A DNA stretch of 64,000 bases from Elymus sibiricus (taxonomy: Eukaryota; Streptophyta; Magnoliopsida; Poales; Poaceae), in assembly GCA_039707655.1 (NCBI GenBank), contig CM077665.1:139129148-139193147 (forward strand), given 5' to 3'. Shown here one piece after another: positions 23,238 through 33,900 of the stretch. Under the pieces are notes generated by a model that was not told the origin of the DNA, did no database searches, and saw only the letters and a program-made list of their open reading frames with translations. How positions within the stretch are numbered: position 1 is the stretch's first letter; each line of letters opens with the position of its first letter. A program made the translations under genes and the position numbers.

Positions 23238-26200
23238 TGATACGTCTCCAACGTATCTATAATTTTTGCTTGTTCCATGCTGTTATATTATCAATCTTGG
23301 ATGTTTAACAATCATTTTATAGCAACATTATATCATTTTTTGGGACTAACCTATTGACATAGTGCCAAAGTGCCAGTTGCTGTTTTTGCTTGTTTTTTAC
23401 TTCGCGGAATATCAGTACCAAACGGAGTCCAATTGCGACGAAACTTTTTCGAGAATTTTTTTGGACCATGATAACCCACAAGTGTAGGGGATCGTTTGTA
23501 GCCTTTTCCGATAAATAAGAGTGTCAAACCCAACGAGGAGCTAAAGGTAGAACAAATATTCCCTCAAGTTCTATCGACCACCGATACAACTCAACTCACA
23601 CTGTAACGTTTGCTTTACCTAGAACAAGTATGAAACTATTTTGTAGGTGATAGGATAGTTTGCACGAATAAAACTAGAAGTACATAGCGGGAATAAAACT
23701 ACGAGTAAATTGCAAGATAATAAAAGTTAGTTGTTTAGTAGAAAGCTTTTCTCAAAAAACAAGGTTATTTGTCCCTAGGCAATTGATAACTAGACCGGTA
23801 ATCATTCTTGCAATTTTATATGAGGGAGAGGCATGAGCTAACATACTTTCCGTACTTGGATCATATGCACTTATGATTGGAACTCTAGCAAGCATCCGCA
23901 ACTACCAAAGATCATTAAGGTAAAACCCAACCATAGCATTAAGTATCAAGTCCTCTTTACTCCCATATGCAACAACCCACCTACTCGGGTCTGTGTATTC
24001 TGTCACTCACGCCACCCACCATAGGCAAATCATGAATACATTGCAACACCCTACAGCGGGGATCACCCACGTTTGCGCGAGACGGAGGGCACCGTAGGAC
24101 AGCACCATAATAATATATACACTCATACCAACCACGATCATCAATTAGCCCATACGACAAAACGGATCTACTCAAACATCATAGGATAGCCAAATATCAT
24201 TGGGAAATAATATATGGAGTTGAGCACCATGTTTAAGTAGAGATTACAACGGGGAAAAGAGGTGTTACACCGCTGCATAGAGGGGGAGAGAGTTGGTGTT
24301 GACGGCGGCGAAGTTGTTGGAGTAGATCGCCGTCACGATGATTGCCCCGGCGGTGTTCCGGTGCCACCGAGAGAGAGGGGGAGAGATCCCCCTCCTTCTT
24401 CTTCTTCCTTGGCCTCCCCCTAGATGGGAGGAGAGTTCCCACTCTGGTCCATGGCCTCCTGGCGGCGGAGGGGCAGGAGACCCTCCTAGATTGGATCTCC
24501 CTCTCTGTTCTCTTCTGTTTTGCGTTCCTATTTTCTGGCCGAAAACCGTTTCTTATATTCCCAGAGATCCATAACTCCGATTGTGCTGAGATTTTAACAT
24601 GATTTTTCTCCGGATATAAGCTTCCTTGCGCCCGAAGTAGAGCTCCAACGAACTTACGAGGTGACCACAACCCACCACGGTACGCCTGGGCCCTAGGGCG
24701 CGCCCTGGTGTCTTGTGGGGGCTGTGGTCCTCCTTTTGCATTGATTACAACTCCCAAAAATCACAAATATTCCAAAATAATTCTCCGTAAATTTTAATCG
24801 CGTTTGGACTTCGTTTGATATGGATATTCTGCGAAACATAAAACATGCAACAAACAGGAACTGGCACTGGGCACTGGATCAATATGTTAGTCCAATAAAT
24901 CATATAAAATGTTGGCAAAAATATGTAAAAGTTGTATAATATTGGTATGAAACAATCAAAAATTATAGATACGATGGAGACGTATCAGACCAGAAGAAGG
25001 CCACTGGGCCAAAGAAGTAACCATGAGGGAGCCTAGGCCGCCCACAATCCACCAGGGCGCGCCAGGGGCCCCGGGCGCCCCCTGATGGGTTGCGGCCGCC
25101 TCGGGAGTCCCCTCCACCACCTCTGAGCTCTATAAATACCCAAATATTCCATAAACCCTATAGGAGTCAACGAAAAATACATCCAACCGCCGCAAGTTCC
25201 CGAACCGCGAGATCCAATCTAACACCATCACGGAGGGGTTCATTATCCTCATTGGTGCATCTCCGATGATGCGTGAGTAGTCCACCATAGACCTACGGGT
25301 CCGTAGGCAGTAGCTAGATGGCTTCCTCTCTCTCTCTCTCTTTTGATTCTCAATACAATGGTCTCTTGGAGATTTATTTGATGTAAACTTTTGCGGTGTG
25401 TTTGTTGGGATCCGATGAATTTTGAGTTCATGATCAGTTTCTATCCATGAATATTATTTGAGTCTTCTTTGATCTCTTATATGCATGATTACTTATAGCC
25501 TCGTATTTCTTCTTCGAATCTTTGGTTTAGTTAGGCCAACTAGATTGATTTTTTTTTGCCATGGGAAGAGGTGCTTTGTGATGGGTTCAATCTTGCGGTG
25601 TCCTCTCCTAGTGACAGAAGGGGCAGTGAGGCACGCATGTATCATTGCTATTAAGGATAACAACATGGGGTCTATTCCTACATGAATAGATCTTGTCTAC
25701 ATCATGTCACCATTCTTATTGCATTACTCCATTTTTCCATGAACTTAATACACTAGATGCATGCTGGATAGCGGTCGATGTGTGGAGTAATAGTAGTAGA
25801 TGCAGAATCATTTTGGTCTACTAATCTTGGACGTGATGCCTATATAATGATCATCGTCTTGGATATCGTCATGATTATTTGATCTTCTATCAATTGCCCA
25901 ACAGTAATTTGTTCAACCACCGTGTGCCATACTCAATTGCCCAACAGATCTTTTTGCCGCTTTTGTTTTCAGATCTATTATTCCAAAAACCCAAAAATAC
26001 CTTGCTGCACTTTTTATTTGCCTCTTTTATTTTGTGTTCTTACGAGATCTATCTATCGAATCTATCACTACCTAATCTATCTTTTTACCATGGAGAGATT
26101 GACAACCTCTCTTTCGCGTCGGGTTGCAAGTATTTGTTCTTTGTGTGCAGGTGTTGTTTACATAGTGTTGGTGATCCTTCTACTGGTTCGATACCTTGGT

Positions 26201-26288
26201 TTCATAACTGAGGGAAATACTTACCGTCGCTGTGCTGTATCATCCCTTCCTCTTTGGGGAAATACCGACGCAGTCTCAAGCCACGTCA
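23238..26288 (+). mobile_element. 5' LTR of element B, split by a solo LTR
   Basis: Segments 23238-23468 and 24993-26288 together match the 3' LTR at 29947-31517. Start tgatacgtctccaacg, end agccacgtca. A TATA box (tctataaatacc) lies at about 25128-25139. ORFs inside (25879-26211, 25922-26386) are LTR sequence. Confidence 0.88.
23469..24987 (-). mobile_element. solo LTR of the S family
   Basis: Minus-oriented LTR, plus-strand start tgataacccacaag and end gagacgtatca, with 5-bp target duplication gacca at 23464-23468 and 24988-24992 and no internal sequence. It is a product of LTR-LTR recombination. Length 1,519 bp; sequence matches the 3' LTR at 2083-3589. The 174-aa ORF at 24233-24757 has no support. 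Confidence 0.93.
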
Positions 26289-26298
26289 AAGGAATTTT

Positions 26299-26316
26299 TG
26301 GCGCCGTTGCCGGGGA
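26299..26316 (+). promoter_or_regulatory. primer binding site of element B, tRNA-Asp type
   Basis: TGGCGCCGTTGCCGGGGA ten bases after the LTR end. A leader of about 280 bases follows (to 26598), similar to that of element L. Confidence 0.85.
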
Positions 26317-26598
26317 GGAAGCAGTCTCTTCAACGTGCCAATCTTTGGCGCCGAGGAAACACCATCAACATCTATCAGGTTCCTAATCACAAATCTCATC
26401 TCCTTGTAGTTACATTATTTGCCCTTTGCCTCTCGTTTTCCTCTCCCCCACTTCACCAAATTTGTCGTGTTATTCGCCCTCTTTTTCGTTTGCCTTTTTC
26501 TCGTCGGATGTCTTTTTGTTTGCTTGTTTGCTTTCTTTGCTTGTGTTGCCATATGCCTTCTATTTTCTTGCATCTTTGCTTGCTAAAAATCTATTGAT

Positions 26599-27492
26599 AT
26601 GGATCCTCAACCACTTGCTAATCTTTTCAAAACACCAAATTATGATGAACCAATTGCTAGTGAGTTGAGTGCACTTGATTATCTCTATGAAGTTTTGTTT
26701 GAAAATCATGAATCTGAAAATTTTGATGAAGTGTTGAAAGAAGAAATTTATAAGGTGATTCATGATAGCTCCTTGATTGAAAAGCATGATTGCAATGATG
26801 TTACTATAAATTCTATTAATGTCAATTATATTAATGATATGCAAAACTACAAGCTTGGGGATGATAATTTTGTCATGATCACTTCTTGTTGCAATGATCA
26901 TGATTGGGGTGATAATGCTTCTTATGACCTTGAAAAATTATTTAAGCCTCATGTTGAATATGTTATTGATAATAATGTTTGCAATAGTATCGAAAGTGGG
27001 TTTGGAAGAGCGTCAACTTTAGATAAAAAGAATCCCACATATTTGGAGAGTGTTCAATCTTATGAATTTTTTGATAAAAGTGGGTTTGGAGAGGTCATAA
27101 CTTTAGTTGATGATAATCCCACTATTTTGGAAGATGATAAAAACTTTATGCATGTTGATCATAAAGAGAATATTGTTTATGATAGATATATTGTTGAATT
27201 TGATTATGATCCTACATGTAATTATTATGAGAGAGGAAATTATGGTTGTAGAAATTTTCATGATACTAAATTACTTCTCTTCATGTTGAGATTGCTATTG
27301 TCTCCTTCTTCTTCCTTCCATATGCTAGTTTTTGCTTGCCTTGATAATTTGTTTTCTTATAAAATACCTATGCATAGGAAGAATGTTAGACTTAAGTGTG
27401 TTTTCTATATGCTTCATGATGCTCTCTTTGTGTTGCTATTATTATCTTTCATGAGGGCATCATTGAAATCTCATGCCTATCTAGGGGCATAA
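26599..27492 (+). CDS. element B ORF, 297 aa, unknown function
   Basis: An intact reading frame in the gag position. The protein starts MDPQPLANLFKTPNYDEP and is acidic and Asn/Asp-rich. It contains an internal repeat: SGFGRASTLDKKNPTYLE near residues 134-151 and SGFGEVITLVDDNPTILE near 160-177. PTCNYYERG near residue 207 and IPMHRKNVRLKC near 256 are shared with the element S ORF. Two hydrophobic stretches (LLLFMLRLLL and ALFVLLLLSF) lie near the C-terminus and could be membrane segments. No gag zinc knuckle, protease, RT or integrase motif is visible. Its persistence as an open frame in a several-percent-diverged copy suggests it mattered in the parent (inference). It could be a degenerate gag or env-like protein; I cannot decide. 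Confidence 0.6.
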   Translation: MDPQPLANLFKTPNYDEPIASELSALDYLYEVLFENHESENFDEVLKEEIYKVIHDSSLIEKHDCNDVTINSINVNYINDMQNYKLGDDNFVMITSCCNDHDWGDNASYDLEKLFKPHVEYVIDNNVCNSIESGFGRASTLDKKNPTYLESVQSYEFFDKSGFGEVITLVDDNPTILEDDKNFMHVDHKENIVYDRYIVEFDYDPTCNYYERGNYGCRNFHDTKLLLFMLRLLLSPSSSFHMLVFACLDNLFSYKIPMHRKNVRLKCVFYMLHDALFVLLLLSFMRASLKSHAYLGA

Positions 27493-28117
27493 AATGATAG
27501 CGCTTGTTGGGAGGTAACCCAATGAACAAATAAATTTTCATCTTTTTCTTTCTATTTTTGAGTGTTGACGCAATTATGCCTCTGTTATGATGGTGTTTTT
27601 ATGTTTTATTTAGTGTTTGTGCCAAGTAAAGCCTTTAGGATGACTCATAATTTGAGTAGAAACAATGCTGAATCTGAAACAGAAACTTTGACTCCAGTGC
27701 ACGAAATTTCATTTTTTTACTGGAGTGTGAAAATGAGCTGAAATTTTAAAACAGTGTTGCTATACAAATTCTTTACGCTGTCCTAATTTTTCAGAATTTT
27801 TAGAGTTACAGAAGTATGGTTAGAGTACATATTACTACAGACTGTTCTGTTTAAGACAGATTCTGTTTTCGTTGCATTGTGTACCTGTTTTGATGAATCT
27901 ATGGTTTGTTTTGAAGGTTATAAGCCATGGTAAAGTTAAAATAAAGTAGGTATAATGCAATAATAAAATTTGAATGAGTTTTCAACTGTACTTAAAGTGG
28001 TGATTTGCTTTACTAACGGATCTCACGAAGATTTTGTTGAGTTTTGTGTGATTGAAGTTTTCAAGTTTTGGGTGAGATCACGATGGAAGAAGGAATAAGG
28101 AGTGAAAAGATCCTAAG

Positions 28118-28199
28118 CTTGGGGGTGATACAGCACCCCCAAGATATATCCAAAGAGAAACAAGCAACTAAGCTTGGGGATGCCCCGAGTGGCATCCCC
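28118..28199 (+). repeat. two perfect hairpins with PPT-like motif
   Basis: CTTGGGGGTG 28118-28127 pairs with CACCCCCAAG 28134-28143 over a six-base loop. GGGGATGCC 28176-28184 pairs with GGCATCCCC 28191-28199, also with a six-base loop. Both repeat the aagcttgggg motif of the functional PPT at 29926-29946. Confidence 0.75.
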
Positions 28200-28388
28200 T
28201 CTTTCTTCTAACGACCATCGGTATTTTACTTGGAGCTATATTTTTATTCGTCACATATCATGAGTTTTGCTTGGAGCGTCTTGTATCATTTGAGTCTTTG
28301 CTTGCTTTGCTTTTTAGTTTGTCACAAGTATCCTTGCTGGACACACCAATTTGAGAGAGCCACAAATATGCTATGATTTGTTAGAATT

Positions 28389-28615
28389 GCTTTATATGAT
28401 TCACTTAAATTTTTTGAGCTATGAAATTGCTCTAGTGCTTCACTTATATCTTTTTGAGCACGGTGTGCTTTGAAATTTTCAAGAAATACTCTCATGCTTC
28501 ACTTAGATTAATTTGAGAGTTAGTAAATTTTGAAGAAATCCTCTCATGCTTCACTTATACTATTTTGAGAGATGAAACCTTTATGCTCATGTTCTTCACT
28601 TAAATTTGTTTGAGC
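28389..28615 (+). repeat. array of five hairpin units with a shared loop
   Basis: Stems: TGCTC 28428-28432 with GAGCA 28456-28460; ACTCTCA 28488-28494 with TGAGAGT 28514-28520; CTCTCA 28541-28546 with TGAGAG 28566-28571; GCTCA 28585-28589 with TGAGC 28611-28615; a weak first unit at 28389-28419. All enclose a version of (t)gcttcactta. Stems differ between units yet stay complementary. Confidence 0.65.
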
Positions 28616-29925
28616 TTGTCAAAAGCAATGGCAATATATGAAACTAGTCCGAAAGTGATAGATATTCAAGGAGGATATAATAAAAACTTTCATGAAGATC
28701 ATTGGACAAATTAAACTTGATTCCTTGTAATAGTTTTGAGACATGATGATAGTGATATGTGAGTCATGTTAGTGAGTAATTATGCTTTAGTAAGAATATT
28801 GGTGTTAAGGTTTGTGATTCCATATGCAAGTACGAAAGTTAATAGTTATGCAATGAAATTACATCCTACTTATGGTGCATTATTCGGTGTTAGTTATGCT
28901 CAATGCTCGTTTATGTGAATTTTTCGTTTCTTGGTTGGTTGCTTCTCAATCTATTTGCTAGCGTCCACTTGTACTAAGTAGAAATACTACTTGCGCATCC
29001 AAAATCCTTAAAACCAGTTTTGCCTTATGAGTCCACCATACCTACCTATATGTAGTACTTCCATGCCATTCTAAGCAAATTTGTATGTGCCATCTCTAAT
29101 TTTCAAAATAAATTTCCTTTTTGTGTGCTCGTACCGCTCATGAAACGGTAGGGGGTGTCCAATATTTTTCCATGCTAGATGTGTTATTCTCAAGGTGAGT
29201 GTTTATTCACTTGTCATTGCACAAGAGTACGACGGTAATAGGGATGCCCAGTCCCAAAATGAAAAAGAAATGTACTTTATGTTGTCAAATAATAAATTCC
29301 TTGGAAAGTATTGGTATGGAAGGCAACCGTGGATACGGCCAGCCATGGATTGTGAAAGAATGGTGGAAAAAGGAATAAACTTTACTTTATGTTTGGTAAC
29401 CGCCTATGATGCATCAAGCATGGAAAGTATTGTGAACTACTTTGTCATTTTCATTGACAGGAAAGGCATCCACTCAAAATATTTTTCTCTCTCAATTTAA
29501 ACTTTGAGCTCTGGCACCTCTACAAATCCCTACTTCCCTCTGTGAAGGGCCTATCTATTTATTTTATGCAATTTTTATTTTTAATTTTAGTCTCCATCTT
29601 CTCTTATAAAGCACCAACTAGGGGGCACTATGATCATACTTGAGCATTGGGTGTAGCTAATATTTGAGTGTGTTTCATGAATGGATCAATGATTGAGCAT
29701 GATGGGCTAGGGATAACTTTCTTTAGTGTTGATATTTTGAAAGACATGGTTGCTTGTTGGCATGCTTGAGTATTAAAGTCTTTACGTCAAAACTAGACTA
29801 TTGCTTTGAACCAGCTAAAAGTCCAAATTTCCATGCTACAAAAGAAAAGAATATGTGATGAACATGTTAGGCAGCATTCCACATCAAAAAATCTGTTTTT
29901 ATCATTTACCTACTCGAGGACGAGT

Positions 29926-29946
29926 AGGAATTAAGATTGGGGATGC
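29926..29946 (+). promoter_or_regulatory. polypurine tract of element B
   Basis: aggaattaagattggggatgc, directly before the 3' LTR start. One base differs from the aagcttgggg consensus of the family. Confidence 0.8.
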
Positions 29947-31517
29947 TGATAGTCTCCAATGTATCTATAATTTTTGCTTGTTCCATGCTGTTATATTATC
30001 AATCTTGGATGTTTTACAATCATTTTATAGCAACTTTATATCAATTTTTGGGAATAACCTATGGACATAGCACCAAAGTGCTAGTTGCTGTTTTTGCTTG
30101 TTTTTGTACTTCGCAGAATATCAGTACCAAACGGAGTCCAATCGCGACAAAACTTTTTGGAGAATTTTTTTGGACCAGAAGAAGGCTAGTGGGCCAAAGA
30201 AGTAACCAGGATGGAGCCCAGGCCGCCCACAACCTACCAGGGCGCGCCAGGGGTCCCGGGCGCGCCTTGATGGGTTGTGGCCACCTCGAGAGTCCCCTCC
30301 ACCACCTCTGAGCTCTATGAATACCAAAATATTCCATAAACCCTAGAGGAGTCGACGAAAAATACATCCAGGCGCCGCAAGTTCCAGAACCGCGAGATCC
30401 AATCTAACACCATCACGGAGGGGTTCATCATCCTCATTGGTGCCTCTCCGATGATGCGTGAGCAGTCCACCATAGACCTACGAGTCCGTAGGCAGTAGCT
30501 AGATGACTTCCTCTCTCTCTTTTGATTCTCAATACAATGGTCTCTTGGAGATTTATTTGATGTAAACTTTTGTGGTGTGTTTGTTGGGATCCGATGAATT
30601 TTGAGTTCATGATCAGTTTCTATTTATGAATATTATTTGAGTCTTCTTTGATCTCTTATATGCATGATTACTTATAGCCTCGTATTTCTTCTTCGAATCT
30701 TTGGTTTAGTTAGGCCAACTAGATCGATTTTTCTTGCCATGGGAAGAGGTGTTTTGTGATGGGTTCGATCTTGCGGTGTCCTCTCCCAGTGACAGAAGGG
30801 GCAGCGAGGCACGCATGTAGCATTGCTATTAAGGATAACAAGATGGGGTCTATTCCTACATGAATAGATCTTGTCAACATCATGTCACCGTTCTTATTGC
30901 ATTACTCCATTTTTCCATGAACTTAATACACTAGATGCATATTGGATAGCGGTCGATGTGTGGAGTAATGGTAGTAGATGCAGAATCATTTCGGTCTACT
31001 AATCTTGGACGTGATGACTATATAATGATCATCGCCTTGGATAGTCATGATTATTTGATCTTCTATCAGTTGCCCAACAGTAATTTGTTCAACCACCGTG
31101 TGCTATACTCACGAGAGAAGCCACTGGTGAATCCTACAGACCCGGGTCTACTTTTCCAACATATTTCTTTCCGATCTATCTTTTTGCCGCTTTTGTTTTC
31201 AGATCTATTATTCCAAAAACCCAAAATACCTTGCTGCACTTTTTATTTGCCTCTTTTATTTTGTGTTCTTGCGAGATCTATATATCCAATCTATCACTAC
31301 CTAATCTATCTTTTTACCGTGGAGAGATTGACAACCTCTCTTTCGCGTCGGGTTGCAAGTATTTGTTCTTTGTGTGCAGGTGTTGTTTACATAGTGTTGG
31401 TGATCCTCCTACTGGTTCGATACCTTGGTTTCATAACTGAGGGAAACACTTACCGTCGCTGTGCTGCATCATCCCTTCCTCTTTGGGGAAATACCGATGC
31501 AGTCTCAAGCCACGTCA
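29947..31517 (+). mobile_element. 3' LTR of element B
   Basis: Starts tgatagtctccaatg, ends agccacgtca, followed by target duplication ttgtg. The TATA box seen in the 5' LTR reads ctatgaatacc here (about 30313), one substitution. The reported ORF 30956-31747 is a chimera of this LTR and element E protease. Confidence 0.9.
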
Positions 31518-31522
31518 TTGTG

Positions 31523-32205
31523 GCACCTCAAGTCGGCGGTTATAAGCTCACTAAGGTACTCATGAACGATGGTAGCAGCATTAACATCCTCTATTATGAT
31601 ACTTTCAAACAGATGAATATGTCAGAGAACCAGCTCAAGCCGTCCTCCACAGTGTTCCATGGGATTGTTCCTAGCAATTCGGCATATTCTATCGGGAGGA
31701 TTTCCCTAGAAGTCGCTTTTGGCGATGAATTCAACTATAGATCTTAGTTCCTGACGTTTGAGGTGGTGAAAATAAAAAGTCCTTATCACGCCCTATTTGG
31801 ACGACCGGCTTACGCCCGATTCAAGCACGACCTTGCTATGTTTACCTTAAACTCAAGATGCCAGTACCCGGGGGAACTATCACTATCAACGGTAATAGGA
31901 AAATTGCGCTTGAATGCGAGGAAGGAGATGCAGCTTACGCCGAGTTGGCTTGCGCTGCCGAGGAGTTGAAATTCTACCAAGCCAGTGTCGACCGAACTGA
32001 TATGACTCCTCTGAAAAAACCAACCATTGGGTCTGACCCTTTGCTCAAATTCAAGTCGGTTGAGGATACTAAGCAAAGTGATTTCACCCTTGGTGACTCC
32101 CCTCAGCAGTTCACCATTGGGGCGAATATGGATCCCAAATAGGAAAGCGCGTTCATCGAGTTCCTTTTTGACAATCAGGACATTTTTGCATGGAAGCCTG
32201 CTGAC
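31523..32205 (+). pseudogene. protease region of element E
   Basis: The frame gives VAPQVGGYKLTKVLMNDGSS followed by INILYYDTF. Retroviral-type proteases of this lineage have an L(M/I)DGGSS active site, so Asp-Gly appears altered to Asn-Asp. The frame then runs HALFGRPAYARF and stops at 31745 and 32142. Downstream TIGANMDPK and DMPGVPREL lead into RT. Confidence 0.75.
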
Positions 32206-33282
32206 ATGCCTGGTGTACCGAGAGAACTCGTTGAGCACTGCCTTAATGTGGATCATAAGATGAAGCTTGTTCGGCAATACCTCTGTCGTTTTAACGAGGA
32301 GAGACGCAAATTTATTGGTGAGGAAGTGGTACGGCTCCTAGCTGCCGGGTTCATCGTTGAGGTTTTTCACCCTGAGTGGCTGGCCAACCCGGTACTTGTT
32401 CTAAAGAAGAACGACATGTGGCGCATATGTGTGGATTACACTGACCACAACAAGGCATGTCCCAATGACCCTTTTGCTCTTCCATGCATCGACCAAATTA
32501 TCGATTCTTCTACTGGTTGTGAGAATTTATGTTTCTTGGACGCCTATTCTGGCTATCATCAAATCAAGATGAAGAAAGAAGATCAAGAGAAAACTACATT
32601 CACCACATCTTTTGGGGCTTTCTGTTACATGTCGATGCCTTTTCGTTTGAAGAGTGCACGCACAACTCATCAACGTTGTGTACAGAACTGCCTACACCCT
32701 CAGATTGGGCAGAATGTTCATGCTTATGTCGATGATATCGTCGTCAAGTCACAGAAGAAGGAGACCTTGTTGGATGACCTCAAGGAAACATTTGACAATC
32801 TGCGAGTTTACCAGATGAAGTGGAACTCAGCCAAATGTGTTTCCAGTGTTCCAGCAGGAAAATTACTGAGTTTTTTGGTTTCTGAGCGTGGCATTGAGGT
32901 CAACCCGGATAAAATTTGGGCAATCACCTCTTTGTCCAAGCCAGTAAACATCAACGAACTACAGAGGCTTACGGGACATATTGCCGCCTTAAGTCGTTTT
33001 ATCAGCCAGCTAGGAGAGAAGGAAACTCCCCTATACCAGCTTTTGAAAAAGTTAGATAACTTTGTTTGGGACGATGCAGCTAACAAGGCGTTTGAGGACC
33101 TGAAAAAGCAGATTTCCGAGGCACCAATCTTGGCTACTCCCCAGATAAAAGAGCCCATGCTCTTATACATTGCTGCCAATAATAAGGTTATCAGTGTTGC
33201 AGTTGCGGTCGAGCGCAAGGAAGCAGGCAAGGAATGCTCAGTTCAACGCCCAATTTATTATGTCTCTGAGGTCTTAACATAG
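32206..33282 (+). pseudogene. reverse transcriptase and first RNase H of element E
   Basis: The longest intact part of E pol (358 codons). RT motifs: NPVLVLKKNDMWRICVDYT, FLDAYSGYHQIKM, SFGAFCYMSMPFRLKSA and AYVDDIVVKS with the catalytic YVDD. ATPQIKEPMLLYIAA and PIYYVSEVL mark the first RNase H-like region, in which the expected catalytic Asp of YIxxS appears lost. The segment ends at a TAG (33280-33282), with further stops in the same frame just after it. Confidence 0.85.
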
Positions 33283-33900
33283 TCCAAGCAATGAAACCCA
33301 CATTGGCAGAAACTGGTTTTCGGGGTATTCACGGCAAGCCAGATATTGAAGCAGTATTTCCAAGAGCATCCCTTTATGGTGGTCAGTTCAGCGCCTTTAG
33401 GGGATATCATCTAGAACAGAGAATCCACGGGCCGGGTTGCTAAGTGGGCTATTGAGCTTGGTCCACATCACGTGAAGTATGTGCCACAGACGGCCATCAA
33501 GTCACAAGCTTTGGTGGATTTCATCAATGACTAGACTGAATTACAGGCCCCCGAGGAGAAGCCGAATAATACATACTGGACAATACACTTTGATCAATCC
33601 GGGCAATTGGAAGGCTCGGGGGCCGGAGTGGTTTTAACTGCTCTGCGAGGTGATAAATTTTGCTATGTTTTGAGACTCATGTTTCCCTGTACTAACAATG
33701 CAGCTGAATATGAGGCACTGCTTCATGGCCTCTGTATGGCTAAGGAGATGAATCTTAGTCGGGTCAGATGTTTGGGCGACTCATATTTTGTGGCTCAAAA
33801 GGTTTCATGGACTTGGGATTCCAAAGACCCCCTTATGGCGGCTTACAAACGTGTTGTTACTATTATCCCTGGTTACTTTGTCGGTTATCAAGTTAATCAC
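33283..33900 (+). pseudogene. connection and second RNase H domain of element E
   Basis: Same frame as RT but with stops near 33280, 33292, 33412 and 33531. TIHFDQSGQLEGSGAGVVL, NNAAEYEALLHGL and CLGDSYFVAQKV match the archaeal-type RNase H found in Tat elements. Cut at 33900 by the solo LTR. Confidence 0.75.

Larger units (their letters stand above)
27493..29925 (+). other. long 3' UTR of element B
   Basis: About 2.4 kb without a supported gene. It matches the 3' UTR of element S on the other strand. It contains the double hairpin 28118-28199 and the hairpin array 28389-28615. The ORF at 29195-29500 is not conserved in S. Confidence 0.7.
23238..31517 (+). mobile_element. element B: complete non-autonomous Athila-like LTR retrotransposon
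   Basis: Both LTRs, PBS, PPT and a 5-bp target duplication ttgtg (23233-23237 and 31518-31522) are present. Removing it joins element E gag to protease. It has one ORF (26599-27492) that is neither gag nor pol, so it must use proteins from a relative; L (1-2082) shares its LTR, PBS and leader. Its LTRs differ by several percent by eye and by an indel of about 60 bp (missing near 25940 in the 5' LTR), so it is older than the Copia element. Confidence 0.92.

Noticed and set aside
24233..24757. 174-aa minus ORF in the solo LTR
   Set aside because: The homologous LTR at 2083-3589 does not keep this frame open.
26299..26316. tRNA-like sequence at PBS sites
   Set aside because: Only the 18-base primer complement is present; no tRNA body or anticodon arm surrounds this or the other PBS sites.
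30956..31747. 263-aa ORF looking like a fusion protein
   Set aside because: It runs from the 3' LTR of element B across the target duplication into element E protease; it is an insertion chimera.
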